A stretch of DNA of 7,300 bases from assembly GCA_007130265.1 (NCBI GenBank), contig SLST01000209.1:1-7300 (forward strand), given 5' to 3'. This DNA is from Spirochaetales bacterium. GTDB taxonomy: Bacteria > Spirochaetota > Spirochaetia > DSM-27196 > SLST01. Under the pieces are notes generated by a model, which did no database searches, was not told the DNA's origin, and saw nothing but the letters and a program-made list of their open reading frames with translations. Made by a program: the position numbers and the translations under genes. Positions 5,856 through 7,300 of this stretch are shown in pieces; position 1 is the stretch's first letter, and each line of letters opens with the position of its first letter.

Positions 5856-7016
5856 TCACCGGAACATCTCCGCGTCGAATGCGCTGGAGCTGAACCAGAA
5901 GTGCTGGATGCCGACGATCGGGTCGAGGCGTGCGCCCTCGAGCGGACCTTCGATCGCCCGGCCGGCGACCTCCCAGACCGAACCGGTGTGCTCATCGACG
6001 ATACGTCCATCCTCGGCGGCGAACGAGAGTCGGCGCCCCTCGACGACGGCGCGGAACGCGTTCGCGCTCCCCACGTCCCTTCCCTCGCGGATCGTCCTCG
6101 TGTCGAGCGCGCTCGCGGTCCCCGGCTGCCAGATGATCACGATCGGCGTGCCCGCCACCTCCTGCTGGACGACTCGCCGTTCGGAGAGCACCGTGTACGG
6201 AACGACGACGCTCTGCGACCCGACGACGACCTGGATCACACGCGTCATAGGGTTATACTGCCCGCCGGCCTCGGGCCCGCGGTAGAGGAAGGGCGTCGCG
6301 GCGGTGTCGTATCCGGCGTACGGATTGGTCCCGTACGTGCGGACGTGTCCCGTCTCCCGGGAGAGCACCTGCGCCTCCGGATACCTCGCGGCGGCGACTC
6401 CCCAGGGCAGCATCATGGCCGGGTACAGATCGAGCCGCTCTCCCGCGTGCGCTCCAACGAGCCCCTCGCCGGTCGCCTGCTGCCACCAGGTTTCCGTTTG
6501 CCGATCGTACATGATGAGGTTGCTGTAACGAAGCCTGCCGGTCGTCCCGAAGTCGAGCACCGACGCCCCGAACTCGCGTCTGAAGGCGATTCCCGTGTTG
6601 CACAGCGGACAGTAGGTAACGGCAAGCGGCGTCAAGCCCACGACATCGTTGACGATCTCGTGATAGGTGAGTATCTGAAGCGGATAGATGTGCGCCGCGC
6701 CGTCCGCCTCGGCGACGAGCACCGGCTCGTCTCGATCGAGCCAGTCGATCTCGTCGACCGCGAGGAACCGGGGATCATCGATCGGGGGAATGCCGTCCTT
6801 CGGCGGGCCCCCGGCGATGATCTCGTCTTCCGGCACGATTGCACGTGAGAAGTCGGTCGTGAAGCCGCGCACCGGCGAGATGCGAGAGAACTCACGAGCC
6901 GCCGACTGCTCGGCCGACTGCTCGGCCGATTGCTCGGCCGGCTCAGCGCTCCCTCCGGCGACCACGGCGCCGGGCGCCAGGAGACAGAGCAGCGCGAGAA
7001 GAACGCCGTAGCGCAT
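5856..7016 (-). CDS. Secreted DUF3179 domain protein
   Basis: The 386-residue protein belongs to the DUF3179 family, whose function is not established. An N-terminal signal peptide (MRYGVLLALLCLLAPGAVVA, cleavage likely after AVVA) predicts export. A low-complexity linker with three AEQS repeats follows, at about residues 28-39. The DUF3179 domain fills most of the rest: IPPIDDPRFL, ILTYHEIVNDVVG with His119, VTYCPLCNTG with Cys136 and Cys139, FGTTGRLRYSNLIMYDRQTETWW, and the C-terminal GIQHFWFSSSAF. The cysteine pair and histidine could bind metal or form a redox disulfide; this is inference. The ATG at 7016 is chosen because GGAGG lies five bases upstream, whereas a GTG at 7028 would contain that site. 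It is the first gene of the minus strand and diverges from the ABC gene. Confidence 0.88.
   Translation of the reverse strand: MRYGVLLALLCLLAPGAVVAGGSAEPAEQSAEQSAEQSAAREFSRISPVRGFTTDFSRAIVPEDEIIAGGPPKDGIPPIDDPRFLAVDEIDWLDRDEPVLVAEADGAAHIYPLQILTYHEIVNDVVGLTPLAVTYCPLCNTGIAFRREFGASVLDFGTTGRLRYSNLIMYDRQTETWWQQATGEGLVGAHAGERLDLYPAMMLPWGVAAARYPEAQVLSRETGHVRTYGTNPYAGYDTAATPFLYRGPEAGGQYNPMTRVIQVVVGSQSVVVPYTVLSERRVVQQEVAGTPIVIIWQPGTASALDTRTIREGRDVGSANAFRAVVEGRRLSFAAEDGRIVDEHTGSVWEVAGRAIEGPLEGARLDPIVGIQHFWFSSSAFDAEMFR
6901..6936 (-). repeat. Three tandem 12-base repeats in the DUF3179 gene
   Basis: Three head-to-tail copies of GCCGACTGCTCG (plus-strand reading; the third has one change) encode AEQS-AEQS-AEQS between signal peptide and domain. 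Because the unit is 12 bases, copy-number change keeps the frame and only changes linker length. Confidence 0.85.
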
Positions 7017-7032
7017 GATGACCTCCACGTCG

Positions 7033-7060
7033 AATATACGCTTATTTGCAGGTACAACAA
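7033..7060 (-). promoter_or_regulatory. Candidate promoter for the DUF3179 gene
   Basis: TATATT (7038-7033, five of six) lies 16 bases after TTGTTG (7060-7055, three of six). The site is about 17 bases ahead of the start codon and just before GGAGG, so the leader would be very short. The region is the most AT-rich part of the intergenic segment. Confidence 0.4.
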
Positions 7061-7081
7061 AATCCGGGACGCGTGATCGAC

Positions 7082-7110
7082 TTTACGTCGCGAGTCGTTG
7101 TCGGTATTGT
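7082..7110 (+). promoter_or_regulatory. Candidate promoter for the ABC ATPase gene
   Basis: TTTACG (7082-7087, four of six) and TATTGT (7105-7110, four of six) are separated by 17 bases. Transcription would start near 7117, about 33 bases before the ATG. A second, weaker pair, TTGTGG and CATATT with a 17-base spacer, lies closer to the gene. Confidence 0.4.
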
Positions 7111-7149
7111 GGAGTCGGAATCTTTTTCCCATATTAAGGAGGACTGCCC

Positions 7150-7300
7150 ATGATTGAGGTGCGCAACCTCACCAAGTGCTATGGTCCGCACGTGGCGGTC
7201 GACGACGTCAGCTTCCAGGTGAAAAAGGGCGAAGTCGTCGGGTTTCTCGGACCGAATGGTGCCGGAAAGTCGACGACGATGAACATCCTGACCGGCTACC
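7150..7300 (+). CDS. ABC transporter ATP-binding protein (GldA/DrrA-like), N-terminal fragment
   Basis: Only the first 50 residues are present. They begin MIEVRNLTKCYG, with the A-loop tyrosine Tyr11, and contain the Walker A motif GPNGAGKST (34-42) followed by TMNILTGY. This start is typical of ATPases that work with ABC-2 type membrane proteins, including GldA-like exporters; the substrate cannot be told from this fragment. The ATG has AAGGAGG seven bases upstream, a strong ribosome binding site. It is the only plus-strand gene, divergent from the DUF3179 gene. The Walker B and signature motifs lie beyond the window. Confidence 0.93.
   Translation, partial: MIEVRNLTKCYGPHVAVDDVSFQVKKGEVVGFLGPNGAGKSTTMNILTGY

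Noticed and set aside
5901..6848. Plus-strand open frame (315 codons) opposite the DUF3179 gene
   Set aside because: Antisense shadow of a conserved gene with no domain match and biased Arg/Asp composition.
6901..6936. Tandem repeats as a possible CRISPR or iteron array
   Set aside because: The 12-base units are contiguous with no spacers and lie in frame within a coding region.
6951..7016. Lipoprotein signal in the DUF3179 protein
   Set aside because: The only cysteine near the N-terminus (Cys11) sits in the middle of the hydrophobic core in LLALLCLLAP, without a lipobox; a type I signal peptide fits better.
7029..7149. A small RNA or further gene in the divergent intergenic region
   Set aside because: No open frame with a binding site and no strong stem-loop followed by a T-run is visible; the region is adequately explained by two divergent promoters.

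Overview
The window looks like chromosomal DNA of a GC-rich spirochaete (Spirochaetales). This is an inference from three things: the gene content, the divergent omega subunit, and the order diadenylate cyclase / YbbR / acpS / DUF2225 / truA, which from memory resembles the order in Borrelia. Third codon positions are mostly G or C. No mobile element, CRISPR array, rRNA or tRNA was seen.

Nearly everything is on the minus strand, so the genes read from right to left. At the right edge a plus-strand ABC-transporter ATPase begins (7150 onward, cut by the edge). It diverges from a secreted DUF3179 protein (5856-7016) across a 133-base intergenic region with a plausible promoter for each direction. 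Leftward from the DUF3179 gene come rpoZ (RNA polymerase omega), miaA (tRNA A37 prenylation), a 31-residue basic AURKAIP1/COX24-type protein likely to be ribosome-associated, cdaA (c-di-AMP synthase), a YbbR/CdaR-type membrane protein, acpS (holo-ACP synthase), a DUF2225 protein, truA (tRNA pseudouridine 38-40) and a type 4 uracil-DNA glycosylase cut by the left edge.

The genes are tightly packed. rpoZ and miaA are one base apart; cdaA/ybbR, ybbR/acpS and DUF2225/truA overlap; acpS abuts DUF2225. Two transcription units are likely after the rpoZ promoter: one from a near-consensus promoter at the end of miaA serving the 31-residue gene, and one starting in front of cdaA. A GC-rich hairpin separates the small gene from cdaA. 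The shared theme is translation (omega, MiaA, TruA, the ribosome-type peptide), with c-di-AMP signalling and fatty-acid carrier activation in the cdaA-ybbR-acpS part.

Five of the ten genes appear to start with GTG or TTG. In four of these (the glycosylase, ybbR, miaA and the 31-residue gene) the choice of start matters to the annotation, and it rests on Shine-Dalgarno position and family length. I did not find a clear undescribed system. The points most worth a second look are the tiny COX24-type gene with its own promoter and a leader hairpin that could mask its ribosome binding site, the perfect palindrome in front of cdaA, and the DUF3179 protein, whose function is unknown.
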